Below the pieces are notes generated by a model. The model did no database searches and was not told the DNA's origin. It saw nothing but the letters and a program-made list of their open reading frames with translations. From NCBI RefSeq assembly GCF_012913485.1, contig NZ_CP051774.1, positions 2,728,001 through 2,792,000 on the forward strand: a stretch of 64,000 bases of DNA. Direction: 5' to 3'. The translations under genes and the position numbers were made by a program. This DNA is from Luteolibacter luteus. GTDB lineage: Bacteria; Verrucomicrobiota; Verrucomicrobiia; Verrucomicrobiales; Akkermansiaceae. This document shows, in pieces, positions 9,901-18,276 of this stretch (the stretch's first letter is position 1; each line of letters begins with the position of its first letter).

Positions 9901-12562
9901 GATTCGGCGTCGCGGATTCGCTGGTATTCGGTCCCGCGAAGTCGAGCGTGACCTTATGCCACTTCTTCAGTTCACCGCTGATCAAGGCAGATCCGACGCT
10001 GGCAGGCAGCACGAAGACCGATACCTCGTCGCTGTCGGTCTTCCCGCTGTTGTCGGTGACGGTATAGCGGAAGACGTAGCTGCCCTGCTGCAAGCCGGAG
10101 GCGGTGAGGTTCGCCGTTGTCGCGCCGGCCAGTGAGGCCGCGGCAGGACCGGAGACTTGAGTCCAGAGCTGAGCGGTGATTGAGCCGTCGCTATCGATCG
10201 AGCTCCCATTCAGGGTGACCGACGATGTGGGGAGCACGATGCTCTTGTCCGTGCCCGCATTGGCCTGCGGATCTCCGGTCAGCGAGCTGTCGATCACCGT
10301 GAAAACGACACTCATCGGACTGCCTGCCGTACCAGTGGCCCCAGATTGGGTAAAAGGCGTGACGGCAAGGGTATGCGTTCCAAGCGGAGGCACCCAAGCG
10401 GTGTAGTCCACGCCACCGGTATCGCCATTGATCGTGTAAGGTGGACCGCTTTCGGTCCGGAGGTTCACATTGTCATCGAAAGAAAAGCGCACCGAACCCA
10501 CTGGCATCGGCGAGGTTTCCGCACGCACGCTAAGACGCGGCGTCGCGGCAAGGTCGATCGTGCTACCGCCAACGATGTCGCCGATGTCCTGATCCGTATC
10601 CGCATTGACCAGCACCAGTCGCGTGACCGACTGGCCGCTGCCACCGGATGTCGGATTCACCGTCACGTTCACATCATCGCTTCCTGTTAGGCCGTTGTTG
10701 TCCGTAACAGTGAGGCGAAACACGTAGCTTCCCTGGATGAGGGAAGATGCGGTGAGGCTCGCGGTATTGGCACCGGAAAGACTCGCGGTTCCAGGACCGG
10801 AAATCTGGCTCCAGGAATAAGCACTGATGGATCCGCCCGGATCGGTGCCGGATCCGTTGATCGTCAAGGAAGAAACCGGCAGCGTGATCGACGCATCCGC
10901 TCCTGCATTTGCCACCGGTACGCCGGTGGCGGCGGAAACAGTTACCGTCGCATCATCGGCACCGATCAAGCCGGTCTCGCTATAGATCCTGAGGCGGAAC
11001 ACGTAGGTACCCGCGATGAGATTCGACGCGGTAAGATTCAGCGAACTCTCGCCGGAGCGCGTCGCATTGCTGGGACCGGAAACCTGCGTCCACAGGTAGG
11101 CATAGATTTGATTGGCAGGGTCGGTGCCGGTGCCATTGAGAGTGACTGACGAAGCAGGCAGGGCAACCGCCTTGTCCACGCCGGCATTCGCTACCGGCGC
11201 CCCAGCCGGCGCGGTCACCGTGACAACCGCATCGTCGAAAGAGGTCAACCCGCTGTTGTCAGTCACGGTGAGGCGGAATTTATAAGTGCCGTGAGCGAGA
11301 TCGGAAACCGTGGGAGCCACGGTATCTGCTGCGGCAAGGGTCGCAATGGCAGGGCCGCCTACCTGCTGCCACTTGTAGCTGGCAATCGATCCTCCGCTAT
11401 CGCTTCCCGATCCACTCAAGGCTACTGATGTGGTTGGGAGCACTACTGCCCTGTCTGAACCCGCATTTGCCACCGGTGAGCCCGGGGGGATTTCATTGAT
11501 CACCGAAAAATTGAAGGTCACGGGAGTTCCCGCGGTTCCGCCGCCATTGGCCGCGGAGTATGCCGTCACGGTGAGCGTGTGATTTCCCACCGTAGGAGTC
11601 CACGGCAGGTAGTCGTCCCAGATATTGTCTCCGCCGATAGTATAGGGTGCCAGGCTTTCCAGTCTGTAATCAGCATTGCCATCCAGCGTGAAGCGAACCG
11701 AACCGAGCACGGGAGGCGAACTGTCCGCTCGCAGATTCAGGTTCGGACCGAAGGTCGCCAGATTGATCTTCGCACCATGGGTGAGCGGCCCGAGATCGCG
11801 ATCCGTATCGGCATTGACCAAGGTCACCCCCGAGATCGCGGGTGTGGCGGAAGATGTCGCATTCAGCGCGGACTCGGGGATCGCCGTGGATTTCGCGCTG
11901 GTATCCACAATGGTGGACTTGCGGAAGAGGATACGGTCGTAGTTGAAATTGATCGAACGCCCCGCGATCGTGAGAACGTAGGTGGAGCCCGCATTGAAGT
12001 AGTAAACGGGCCAGCGCTTGTTCGAGGAGCCTCCGGCATCCAGAAGATTCGCCCATCCCCAGGTCACCGGAGAGCTGACGTACATCTTCGTGTAAGTGGT
12101 GAGCAGGCTGACGGGTGCATCGTCCATGTGTTGCCCGCCTGCATTTGGTCCGGCTCCAAAGGTGGCGCCATTCACGCCGTTGACCTTCACCCAGCAGTCG
12201 TTGTTCTTGTCCGCCGCAGCACCTGCCAGACGCTGGCGTGCACGGAGATGGAGGTGGTAGTAGCCGCTCTCGTTAATCTTGAAACGGTACGTCAGTGGCG
12301 TCTGCGGCGTGTCGCCGTTCGACGAGTTGCCTTGGAATTCCAGATGAGCTTCCTGTGCTGCGCCATCGACATAGTTGCTCTGACCCGGCGTGTAGAGCTC
12401 CCAGCGGTTGGCTCCGCTCCCCAGCGAGGAAGGGGACCTCTCGGCTTCCATCACAAGAATCCCGCCGCACTCCTGATATACGTCATTGACTCCTACCGGC
12501 GCGGCTGAAGCGAAGGAGCCGAGCGCTGCGGCATGGATGAGAAAAGCTCTGATTGGCGACAT
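6941..12562 (-). CDS. Giant secreted DUF5060 glycoside-hydrolase-like protein with PKD, DNRLRE and cadherin-like modules
   Basis: The protein has 1873 residues with a signal peptide (MSPIRAFLIHAAALGSFASA). Approximate order: malectin/CBM-like domain (25-210); Ig-like module (230-350, TDRDLGPL and GSVRFTLDGN motifs); three PKD domains (357-645); a second Ig-like module (645-760); PKD four (765-855); DUF5060 (859-985, SGELKKWHKVTLDFAG); a TIM-barrel-like catalytic region (990-1345) with NWNLGEEIN near 1174 and CDEPGD as candidate acidic catalytic sites; a collagenase-type C-terminal domain (1354-1430, RCLAKTGDAYLVQL); PKD five (1436-1535); DNRLRE/CBM96-like (1539-1705); cadherin-like (1707-1795); and a verrucomicrobial C-terminal domain (about 1800-1873). 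DUF5060/DUF4038 relatives include apiosidase-type enzymes acting on complex pectin. The substrate is inferred, not shown. It is a paralogue of the gene ending at 12813. Confidence 0.88.
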   Translation of the reverse strand: MSPIRAFLIHAAALGSFASAAPVGVNDVYQECGGILVMEAERSPSSLGSGANRWELYTPGQSNYVDGAAQEAHLEFQGNSSNGDTPQTPLTYRFKINESGYYHLHLRARQRLAGAAADKNNDCWVKVNGVNGATFGAGPNAGGQHMDDAPVSLLTTYTKMYVSSPVTWGWANLLDAGGSSNKRWPVYYFNAGSTYVLTIAGRSINFNYDRILFRKSTIVDTSAKSTAIPESALNATSSATPAISGVTLVNADTDRDLGPLTHGAKINLATFGPNLNLRADSSPPVLGSVRFTLDGNADYRLESLAPYTIGGDNIWDDYLPWTPTVGNHTLTVTAYSAANGGGTAGTPVTFNFSVINEIPPGSPVANAGSDRAVVLPTTSVALSGSGSDSGGSIASYKWQQVGGPAIATLAAADTVAPTVSDLAHGTYKFRLTVTDNSGLTSFDDAVVTVTAPAGAPVANAGVDKAVALPASSVTLNGTGTDPANQIYAYLWTQVSGPSNATRSGESSLNLTASNLIAGTYVFRLRIYSETGLIGADDATVTVSAATGVPVANAGADASITLPVSSLTINGSGTDPGGSISAYSWSQISGPGTASLSGANTASLTASSLIQGSYVFRLTVTDNNGLTGSDDVNVTVNPTSGGSGQSVTRLVLVNADTDQDIGDIVGGSTIDLAATPRLSVRAETSPMPVGSVRFSFDDNVNLRTESGPPYTINGDTGGVDYTAWVPPLGTHTLAVTPFTQSGATGTAGSPMSVVFTVIDSSLTGDPQANAGTDKSIVLPTSSVTLNGSSIDSDGSITAQLWTQVSGPAAASLAGATTANLTASGLQQGSYVFRYTVTDNSGKTDSDEVSVFVLPASVGSALISGELKKWHKVTLDFAGPNTSESATPNPFTDYRLNVTFTHLGSGKSYVVPGYYAADGNAANSSATSGNVWRVHFSPDETGAWSYTASFRSGSNVATNASPTAGNAAGFFDGDSGNFSIAPTDKSGRDLRGKGRLQYVGKHHLRFAETGEYFMKAGVDAPENLLAYADFDGDFKTDGQGDNYIKDWAPHAGDWQVGDPSWGNGKGKGLIGAINYLASEGLNAFSFLTLNIAGDDKNVFPYTTYNERTRLDVSKLDQWGIVFEYGTKKGMYLHFKTQETENELMLDGGDTGNQRKLYYRELIARFGCNLALNWNLGEEINSASLSQKQSWAQYFYDSDPYHHPIVIHNGANHYNMLGSASKLTGFSLQLNAPDFTDMFVMTKDYLDRSEDADRPWVVACDEPGDAAYSLRPDSDPGTSHVDARKNALWGNIMAGGAGCEFYFGYLMAHSDLTCNDFRSRDSFWDVCRHALEFLKSNAVPFEQMKNQNALVSGNGANANRCLAKTGDAYLVQLHAGGSATLNLSAASGSFTTRWFNPRTGAVTGGSNLTGGSTVSLGSPPGETTQDWIVLVRSTNGGGGTNTAPIASAGADKSAFFSGTPVNVSLTGTVTDDGLPAGLALTRSWSVVSGPAGVLLANANTATVTATFPALGTYVLRFTASDTELSSSDEVMVTIQAPGGSSEHSFGVLHDAYLENGSNNNLTQLRVEKSSTRTRTAYLQFDLGSAAPISGFSATPGSAVIRLAEGDDTSSGTMTLRLYAAASNDWTESNITGSNAPAKGAQLGVFTGDVTDGQVIEFDVGTHIGTAGKYSFILEADSSTRDVSFASKENATPSLRPSLVLSNGSNAPPSFAGYSESIPVNSQILIPYSLILAGASDPDGDAVSLVVASDSSEAGGYVTMGTDSLSYRPPPDFTGTDGFLLTVQDGRGGFTSALLSLTVTPEDGIGGAPPPVLDKIGPSQMRVRFHGVPGATYRFQRSTNFSTWTTLYTVTAGEEGMVEYTDGASPVGRAFYRVQSP

Positions 12563-12812
12563 GAGCCGTAAGATCGGTTTTATTAGAAGATATAGATTAT
12601 CTAAATGAATAGATGCGAATGAGCCCCGATCGATCCGAGGGGCGGTTCCGGTATCTTTGCGGCCTACGACGGGGGATGCCGGAGACAGAGAGGGTGCAAA
12701 GTAAGGGCGACTATCTAAAGCCGGCCCCGATCATCCGCGAGGAAAAAAGACTAACAAAGCCGTGGCGAAAGCGGGTGAATTCTCGTAGCCCAAGCCCACA
12801 AGCCACTATAAA

Positions 12813-15800
12813 TCAGCGGTCCGACACACGGTAAAAAGACCGCCTCCCGGGAGCTTGCCGATCCATATACTCCACCCGCCCCTCCGTTGTTCTCATCATG
12901 GGAGTAAGGGTTGTCCAATTCACAAGATCGCCGGATCTTTGAAGGAAATAACCAAACCCTGCATGTCCGTTAAATTGGACAAAGGTACCGTCGGGTCTTT
13001 TCTCGACAAAGGGAACGACACCCGAAAGGCCGTCGGCGATTACGGTAATATGAAGGATGGCGGATGCAGAGGCACCACGGATATCCTGCACGGTGAGGAG
13101 AAAGGAGTCAGGCCCAAGATAATCGATCGAAGGCGTGTAGGTAAAACTCCCCTCAGCCGAGATGATCTGGCCGCCTGCGGAAGTGGAGCCGTCCTCGATC
13201 AACAAAAGGAGCGGATCGCCCTCGGCATCGGTGGCTCCAGCCAGAATCTCGCGATGCGAAAGCGTCACGGGGAGGTCTTCCGAAGTGGTGAAGGAGAAGC
13301 CGCGAAATTGTGGGGCGGTGTTCGGGGGCAGGGTGATGAAAAGTACGGGACGCGCGCTAGCCAAGGGATGCTCCTTGGAGGCGAAGGACACAGCTCCCGC
13401 AAGCGTTTCGGATTCGAGGATCAGGGTATGGCGCCTGCGTTCCGTGAAATAGCTGCCAAGATCAAACTCGAGCGGTGAGCCCTTCGGAACCCTACCCTTG
13501 AAGCTGCCGAGGAAATCTTTTTTTAACGGGGCATTGGTTCCATCCAGGGAGGCCTCGGACCAGTCATCCCCGGTCGCGCCATAAAGTCGGAGCGTGATCT
13601 CCATATCCGCAGGCTGGCCGGCTTCCGTCAGACGCAGTTTGGCATGGCTCGGCAGCGCGCTAAGTCCCGTGAGGTCGAACTGGAGATAGGCGATCCTCCT
13701 CGGGTTCATTGCCTGGACTCCCAGATGCTCGCCGTTCTCATTCGTGCCGTCTTCCAGGAAAGAATCGTTTGCCGGCAACAACGATTGGAGTCCGGTCTGC
13801 GGGACTTCGATGTAGACCTTCACTTCATCATAGGCGGTGAACTCCGTATCGGTGACGGTGAAGCCGAGCACATAGCGTCCCGGCGCGTTGAAAGTGGCGA
13901 TGGTGATGGCTGTTTGCGCGCTGGAGAAGCTCACCGGCGCCGGCCCTGAAACCACCGACCATGCGCGGCTCAGCGCGAAGGCGCCCGGAAGGCCATCATC
14001 ACTGGCTGTGCCATGCAGCGTGAGTGATACCGGATGATCACCCATGAACGCGGATTTGTCGGGCCCCGCGTCTGCATTCGGCGCGCGGTTGGTAGCGCTT
14101 CCACCCTCGGGATTCCGTACGAGCACGATCCAATCTTCACCGGGTGTATCCGGAGGTGCGCCCAAGCTCACGATGTCACCGCCCTCGATACTACCCCCAT
14201 TCGTCAGAGGACCGCCGGCCCGTGGATTGAACCACTCCACCGCGAAGCGTCCGGCGACGCCGGTAAGATCGAGCGTATGGAGGCCACCCGAACGAAGCTG
14301 CACGAGATAGGTATCCCCGATTCTCGCTAGGCAGCGGTTCGCATTCTCGCCATGGCCGCTTACCAACTCATTATGGTTTCCCATCTGTTCGAAGGGGAAA
14401 GGATTCTCCGCAAAGAACACCAGCATGTGACGCAGGTAGTCCCAGAAGGCATCCCGGCTACGGAAGTTCTGCAAGGTGAGGTCTCCCTCCGGCCGCTCAT
14501 AGCCGAAGTAGAATTCACAACCGCCCCCGCCTGCCATCACGTTCGCCCACAACGCATCCTTCCGCGCGTCGCGATGGCTGTTTCCGGGATCATCATCCGG
14601 GCGCACGCCGGAGCGTGAGTCTCCCGGTTCATCGGTCCCGATGACCCAAGGACGATTGAAGTCCGCAGAGCGCTTCACGTAGCGGAGCGTCTGAAGGAAG
14701 GTGTCACCGAAGTTGGATTCATTCAGTTGCAGCGAGAAGCCGGTGAGGAGAGAAGCCTCGCCCATCATTTCGAAGTGATTGGCACCATTGTGGATCACGA
14801 TCGGATGACGATAGGGATCGTTGTCGTGGAAGAACCGCGCCCAAGATGCCTTTTGTTCCAGCGATGCATCATTGATCTCCTCGCCAAGATTCCACTGCAT
14901 GGCGAGGTGATGGCTGAAGCGGGCTATCAGCTCGCGATAATAAAGGCGCCGCTGGTTGCCGGTGTTTCCGTTGTCCAGCATCCGTTCGTTCTCGGTCTCC
15001 TGCGTCTTGAAGTGCAGGAACATGCCCTTGTTCGTACTGTGCTCGAAGACGATCTCCCACTGGTCGAGCCGGGAAACATCCATGCGGAGGCGTTCACCAT
15101 AGTTGAGGTAAGGGAAGACGTTCCTGTCATCCCCCTCCACGTTCATGGTGAGAAAGGAAAAGCAATTGAGCCCTTCCGAAGCGAGGTAGTTGATCGCCCC
15201 GATGAGGCCCTTTCCTTTTCCATTCTGCCAAGAGGGATCGCCTTCCTGCCAATCCGCCACATGTGGCTGCCAGGTCTTCACCAGTTCATCCTTTTCGTCG
15301 TCATCCTTGAAGGGTCCGTCGAAGTCCGCGTAGGCAAGCAGGTTCTCCGGAGAATCCGTGCCTGCCTTCATGAAGTATTCCCCGGTGCCGGCGAATCGCA
15401 GGTGATGGATGCCGGTGTAGTCGAGACGGCCCTTCGCCCGCATGTCGCGACCCGTCTTGTCCGTGGGCATGATGGCGAAGCTGCCGCTTTCGCCATCGCA
15501 GAAGCCCGCGCTTTGACCCGCCATCCGGTCTGGCTCCATCGCGACATTCGGACCGGACCGGAAGGACACGATATAGGTCCACACCCCCGCGGCATCCGGC
15601 GCGAAATGAGCGCGCCAGACATTCCCGGAATCCGCAGACGTATTCGCCGCGTTTCCATCCGCCGCATAGTATCCGGGCACGGAAAACCTTCGTCCAGTAG
15701 CGGAGTGGATGAAGGTCACATCCAGCCGGTAGGCAGTGAAGGGATTTGGATCCGCTGTCTCGCTGCTCCAAGGGCCGGCGAAATCCAAGGTCAGCTTGTG

Positions 15801-15959
15801 CCACATCCTCAGCTCGCCGCTCAGAACCGGGACCGCTTGTTGCTGGGCTCCAGCCGTCGCGGCGAAGCAAGCGGATGCCACCGCGGAGACAAGCCACGAT
15901 GTCAGTTGCAGGCGCGGAGCACGAAGCCCCGGCACTCTGGATCGTCCGGAGGGTAGCAT
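12813..15959 (-). CDS. Secreted DUF5060 glycoside-hydrolase-like protein, shorter tandem paralogue
   Basis: The protein has 1048 residues. After a signal region (TSWLVSAVASACFAATAGA) come DUF5060 (about 42-145, SGELRMWHKLTLDFAG), the catalytic region (150-530) with QWNLGEEIN near residue 358 and GTDEPGD, a collagenase-type C-terminal domain (about 540-615, RCLARIGDTYLVQL), one PKD domain (about 621-720), DNRLRE (723-875), cadherin-like (880-980) and the same C-terminal domain (985-1048). This matches residues 859-1873 of the neighbour in order; long stretches such as KGKGLIGAINYLASEGLN are identical. The copy lacks the N-terminal CBM, Ig and PKD modules. The 250 bp between the two genes show no gene or clear terminator, so co-transcription is possible. 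Confidence 0.88.
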   Translation of the reverse strand: MLPSGRSRVPGLRAPRLQLTSWLVSAVASACFAATAGAQQQAVPVLSGELRMWHKLTLDFAGPWSSETADPNPFTAYRLDVTFIHSATGRRFSVPGYYAADGNAANTSADSGNVWRAHFAPDAAGVWTYIVSFRSGPNVAMEPDRMAGQSAGFCDGESGSFAIMPTDKTGRDMRAKGRLDYTGIHHLRFAGTGEYFMKAGTDSPENLLAYADFDGPFKDDDEKDELVKTWQPHVADWQEGDPSWQNGKGKGLIGAINYLASEGLNCFSFLTMNVEGDDRNVFPYLNYGERLRMDVSRLDQWEIVFEHSTNKGMFLHFKTQETENERMLDNGNTGNQRRLYYRELIARFSHHLAMQWNLGEEINDASLEQKASWARFFHDNDPYRHPIVIHNGANHFEMMGEASLLTGFSLQLNESNFGDTFLQTLRYVKRSADFNRPWVIGTDEPGDSRSGVRPDDDPGNSHRDARKDALWANVMAGGGGCEFYFGYERPEGDLTLQNFRSRDAFWDYLRHMLVFFAENPFPFEQMGNHNELVSGHGENANRCLARIGDTYLVQLRSGGLHTLDLTGVAGRFAVEWFNPRAGGPLTNGGSIEGGDIVSLGAPPDTPGEDWIVLVRNPEGGSATNRAPNADAGPDKSAFMGDHPVSLTLHGTASDDGLPGAFALSRAWSVVSGPAPVSFSSAQTAITIATFNAPGRYVLGFTVTDTEFTAYDEVKVYIEVPQTGLQSLLPANDSFLEDGTNENGEHLGVQAMNPRRIAYLQFDLTGLSALPSHAKLRLTEAGQPADMEITLRLYGATGDDWSEASLDGTNAPLKKDFLGSFKGRVPKGSPLEFDLGSYFTERRRHTLILESETLAGAVSFASKEHPLASARPVLFITLPPNTAPQFRGFSFTTSEDLPVTLSHREILAGATDAEGDPLLLLIEDGSTSAGGQIISAEGSFTYTPSIDYLGPDSFLLTVQDIRGASASAILHITVIADGLSGVVPFVEKRPDGTFVQFNGHAGFGYFLQRSGDLVNWTTLTPMMRTTEGRVEYMDRQAPGRRSFYRVSDR

Positions 15960-16151
15960 TCCTTCGGGGGGACGTGAGGAGGCAGCGAAATGGCTGCGGA
16001 AATCGTGCCGGAAAGGTGACTCTTTTGCAGAAACCGCGGCACGGGGCGAAGACTCGAAGACGTAGTTCCTTGGACCTTGCTGCGGGTCAATCGTTCAACT
16101 CGCTCATTTTGCACTGGCTCGATCAAATCGATTCGGGCCTATCTGCAACTT

Positions 16152-16580
16152 GTGAAGACCCTCGCCACCATGTTCCTGCTGCTTCCTTTCCTCGCGAATG
16201 CGGAATACTTCGAACTGCGGGAGGTCGTGGATCCCGCAAAGGCCGTGAAGACGGTGACGATGCCAAGGTCCGGTGAAGAGCTGGGCCTTTCGAAAGAGAT
16301 GATTGTCTCCCAGGCTCACATCGAAACAGCCAAGATCGTGGAGGAAGATCCGGATCATCCGGGAATCGAAATCACCTTGAATGAAGAAGGTGCCAAACGG
16401 CTCGCCGAGGCGACGAAGAATCTCGTTCCGGACCATTCGAGGATCGTGATCCTCATCGATGGAAAACCCCTGACGGCTCCGATCCTAAGATCGGTCCCTT
16501 TGGGCAAGCGGTTCCGCATCTCCTGCAAGGATCGTGAGGAGACGGAACAGATCACCAGGGAACTCCTGAAGAAGAAGTAA
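16152..16580 (+). CDS. Small secreted protein with a SecD P1-head-like domain
   Basis: The frame is open from 16077 (TTG), but a GTG at 16152 gives a proper signal peptide (MKTLATMFLLLPFLANA) and a 142-residue product; ATG 16170 is an alternative. The mature part contains IEITLNEEGAKRLAEATK followed by RIVILIDGKPLTAPIL and REETEQITREL. This is the pattern of the periplasmic P1 head of the translocon subunit SecD (substrate-binding strands, then the retrieved exit-side helix). No membrane domain follows, so it is not SecD itself. It may be a periplasmic chaperone-like relic of SecD. It is convergent with the AlkA-type gene 8 bp away. Confidence 0.65.
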   Translation: MKTLATMFLLLPFLANAEYFELREVVDPAKAVKTVTMPRSGEELGLSKEMIVSQAHIETAKIVEEDPDHPGIEITLNEEGAKRLAEATKNLVPDHSRIVILIDGKPLTAPILRSVPLGKRFRISCKDREETEQITRELLKKK

Positions 16581-16588
16581 GGCCTTGC

Positions 16589-17230
16589 TCAGCTCGCTTC
16601 CGGCGAACGGTTCGTATCCGTGGCACGCCAGAAGTACCACGCCGCGATCGAGCGATGCGGGCGGAACCGTTCACCCAGTGACTGCAGTTCCTTCGGCGAT
16701 GGCATCGCATCCAAGCCGTAAGTGAGTTTCCAACCGGTACGGACTCCGAAGTCATCCACCGGCCAGACATCGGGACGACCCAAGGTGAAGATGAGAAGCA
16801 TCTCGACCGTCCACTTTCCCACGCCGCGCACTTGGGTCAGGCGGGCAATGATTTCTTCGTCTGACAAGCTCGTGATCGCCTTCGATCCCGGAACGACCCC
16901 GGAGAGCGTCTTCTCCGCGATGTCCCGGAGAGCAGCCGTCTTGGCCCGTGAGAAGCCGACGCCACGCAACTGTTCGTCGGTCACGCTGGCAAGTGCCTTC
17001 GGTCCGGGAAAACGTCCGCCGGGGAAAAGCATGCGGAAGCGACCGAGAATGGTCTGCGCTGCCTTGCCATGCAACTGCTGGTGCGCGACCGCATTCACGA
17101 GAGACTGGAAGGGCGTGCGGGAAGCCTCGATCTCCATCGTGCAGGGACCGACACGGGCGATCAGCGCCCTCATGGAAGGGCAGGATTTCCCGAGATGCAT
17201 GGTGGCCTTGGCATGGGGAGAGGGCGGCAT
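16589..17230 (-). CDS. DNA-3-methyladenine glycosylase II, HhH-GPD superfamily (AlkA-like)
   Basis: From the ATG at 17230 the protein has 213 residues; the frame extends to a TTG at 17293. It contains the helix-hairpin-helix LTQVRGVGKWTVEMLL followed by WPVDDFGVRTG, where the Asp pair includes the catalytic aspartate of the HhH-GPD loop. The segment FQSLVNAVAHQQLHGKAA matches the N-terminal AlkA helix bundle (usual motif SIVGQQLS). It lacks the iron-sulfur cysteine loop of EndoIII/MutY, so alkylated-base excision is favoured over abasic lyase activity. It acts in the cytoplasm in base excision repair. No ada-type regulator is adjacent. Confidence 0.88.
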   Translation of the reverse strand: MPPSPHAKATMHLGKSCPSMRALIARVGPCTMEIEASRTPFQSLVNAVAHQQLHGKAAQTILGRFRMLFPGGRFPGPKALASVTDEQLRGVGFSRAKTAALRDIAEKTLSGVVPGSKAITSLSDEEIIARLTQVRGVGKWTVEMLLIFTLGRPDVWPVDDFGVRTGWKLTYGLDAMPSPKELQSLGERFRPHRSIAAWYFWRATDTNRSPEAS

Positions 17231-17362
17231 GGCTTCTTGGCAGGTTCTTTCCGATGACGGGACCAGCTCACGGGATTTCGTGATTTTCGTCAAATCCGGG
17301 GCATCGGAAGGGCAGACAATGTTCTTTCCTTCGAAGAAGCACGGAGGCTATATCTGTAGAAC

Positions 17363-18265
17363 ATGAAACCACTTACCGTCGGAATATTGTTAGCGGCCGG
17401 CCTGCTTGTCATCTCCTGCAAGGAGAAGACCGGTGCAGCCGGAGGGCCTGCCTCGGGAGGAGCCGCGGTCGCGAAGGCCGACGGTCATGTCCTCGCCAAG
17501 AAGGAAGCGCTACCTCCCGTGGGGAAGGTGCTCACCAAGGAATCCACGATGGAGATGAAGGATGCGGTGCTCGATATCGAAGCCGCGGGCCAAAAGATGA
17601 ATGGCACGATGTCCCGCAAGGACACGAAGGTGGAGACCTTCGAAGCGCTTGGCGCGACCAAGATCCGCCGCACCCTCGTAAGCAACACGAATGACGGCAA
17701 GATGGTGATGAACGGCCAGGAACAGCCCACGCCCGCACCGGCCGATCCCTTGGTTGGCCTGCCAGTAATCATCGAGAAAAAGGAGGGCACATGGACCGCG
17801 GCCCTCGAGTCCGGCACCGCCACGCCGGATCAGACCACGGCTCTCGACAAGGTAGCCAAGGAAATGACCAAGAACGATGACTTCATCATCTTCGGGGACA
17901 AGCCGCGCAAGCCCGGGGACAAATGGAGCGTTGATCCAAAATCGCTCGGCACTTTCGGCGAGGCCGAGGGCCTGAGCGGCACCTTCGACGTCGAGTTCGT
18001 GGAGGTGAAGGACGTGCAAGGAGTGTCCTGCGCGGTCATCAAAACCGTATTCGACGTTACCGGGAAGACGTCCTCCAACGGCGGAGAGCCCGGCATGACC
18101 ATGACACTGAAGGGTGAAGCCCTGGCAAACCGCTCCCTCGCCGACCTCATCGACGGTGACTCAAAGATTGATAGCTCGGTTTTGATCGAAGGTTCTCCGG
18201 CATCACAGGTCCAAATGACCGCCAAGGGCCCGATGACCATGACAACGAAGAGTACGCTCAAATAA
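17363..18265 (+). CDS. Hypothetical lipoprotein
   Basis: The protein has 300 residues. The N-terminus MKPLTVGILLAAGLLVISCK ends in a lipobox-like LVISC, so it should be lipidated at Cys-19. A Gly/Ala/Lys linker is followed by a hydrophilic, Thr/Val/Lys-rich, probably all-beta domain. Recognisable stretches are GDKWSVDPKSLGTFG and a closing run of short alternating strands (MTAKGPMTMTTKSTLK). It resembles verrucomicrobial and planctomycete lipoproteins of the DUF6263 type, but that link is from memory and weak. Function and ligand are unknown. A strong intrinsic terminator follows the stop and lies inside the 3' end of the opposing RRM gene. Confidence 0.75.
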   Translation: MKPLTVGILLAAGLLVISCKEKTGAAGGPASGGAAVAKADGHVLAKKEALPPVGKVLTKESTMEMKDAVLDIEAAGQKMNGTMSRKDTKVETFEALGATKIRRTLVSNTNDGKMVMNGQEQPTPAPADPLVGLPVIIEKKEGTWTAALESGTATPDQTTALDKVAKEMTKNDDFIIFGDKPRKPGDKWSVDPKSLGTFGEAEGLSGTFDVEFVEVKDVQGVSCAVIKTVFDVTGKTSSNGGEPGMTMTLKGEALANRSLADLIDGDSKIDSSVLIEGSPASQVQMTAKGPMTMTTKSTLK

Positions 18266-18276
18266 AGCGACCATTC

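Noticed and set aside
8933-10135. 400-codon open frame opposite the DUF5060 giant
   Set aside because: Shadow frame; a similar artefact lies at the matching place of the paralogue (14727-15956), explained by shared coding sequence.
12563-12812. Gene or promoter between the two DUF5060 genes
   Set aside because: Only short frames and no clear -35/-10 pair or hairpin with T-run; left unassigned.
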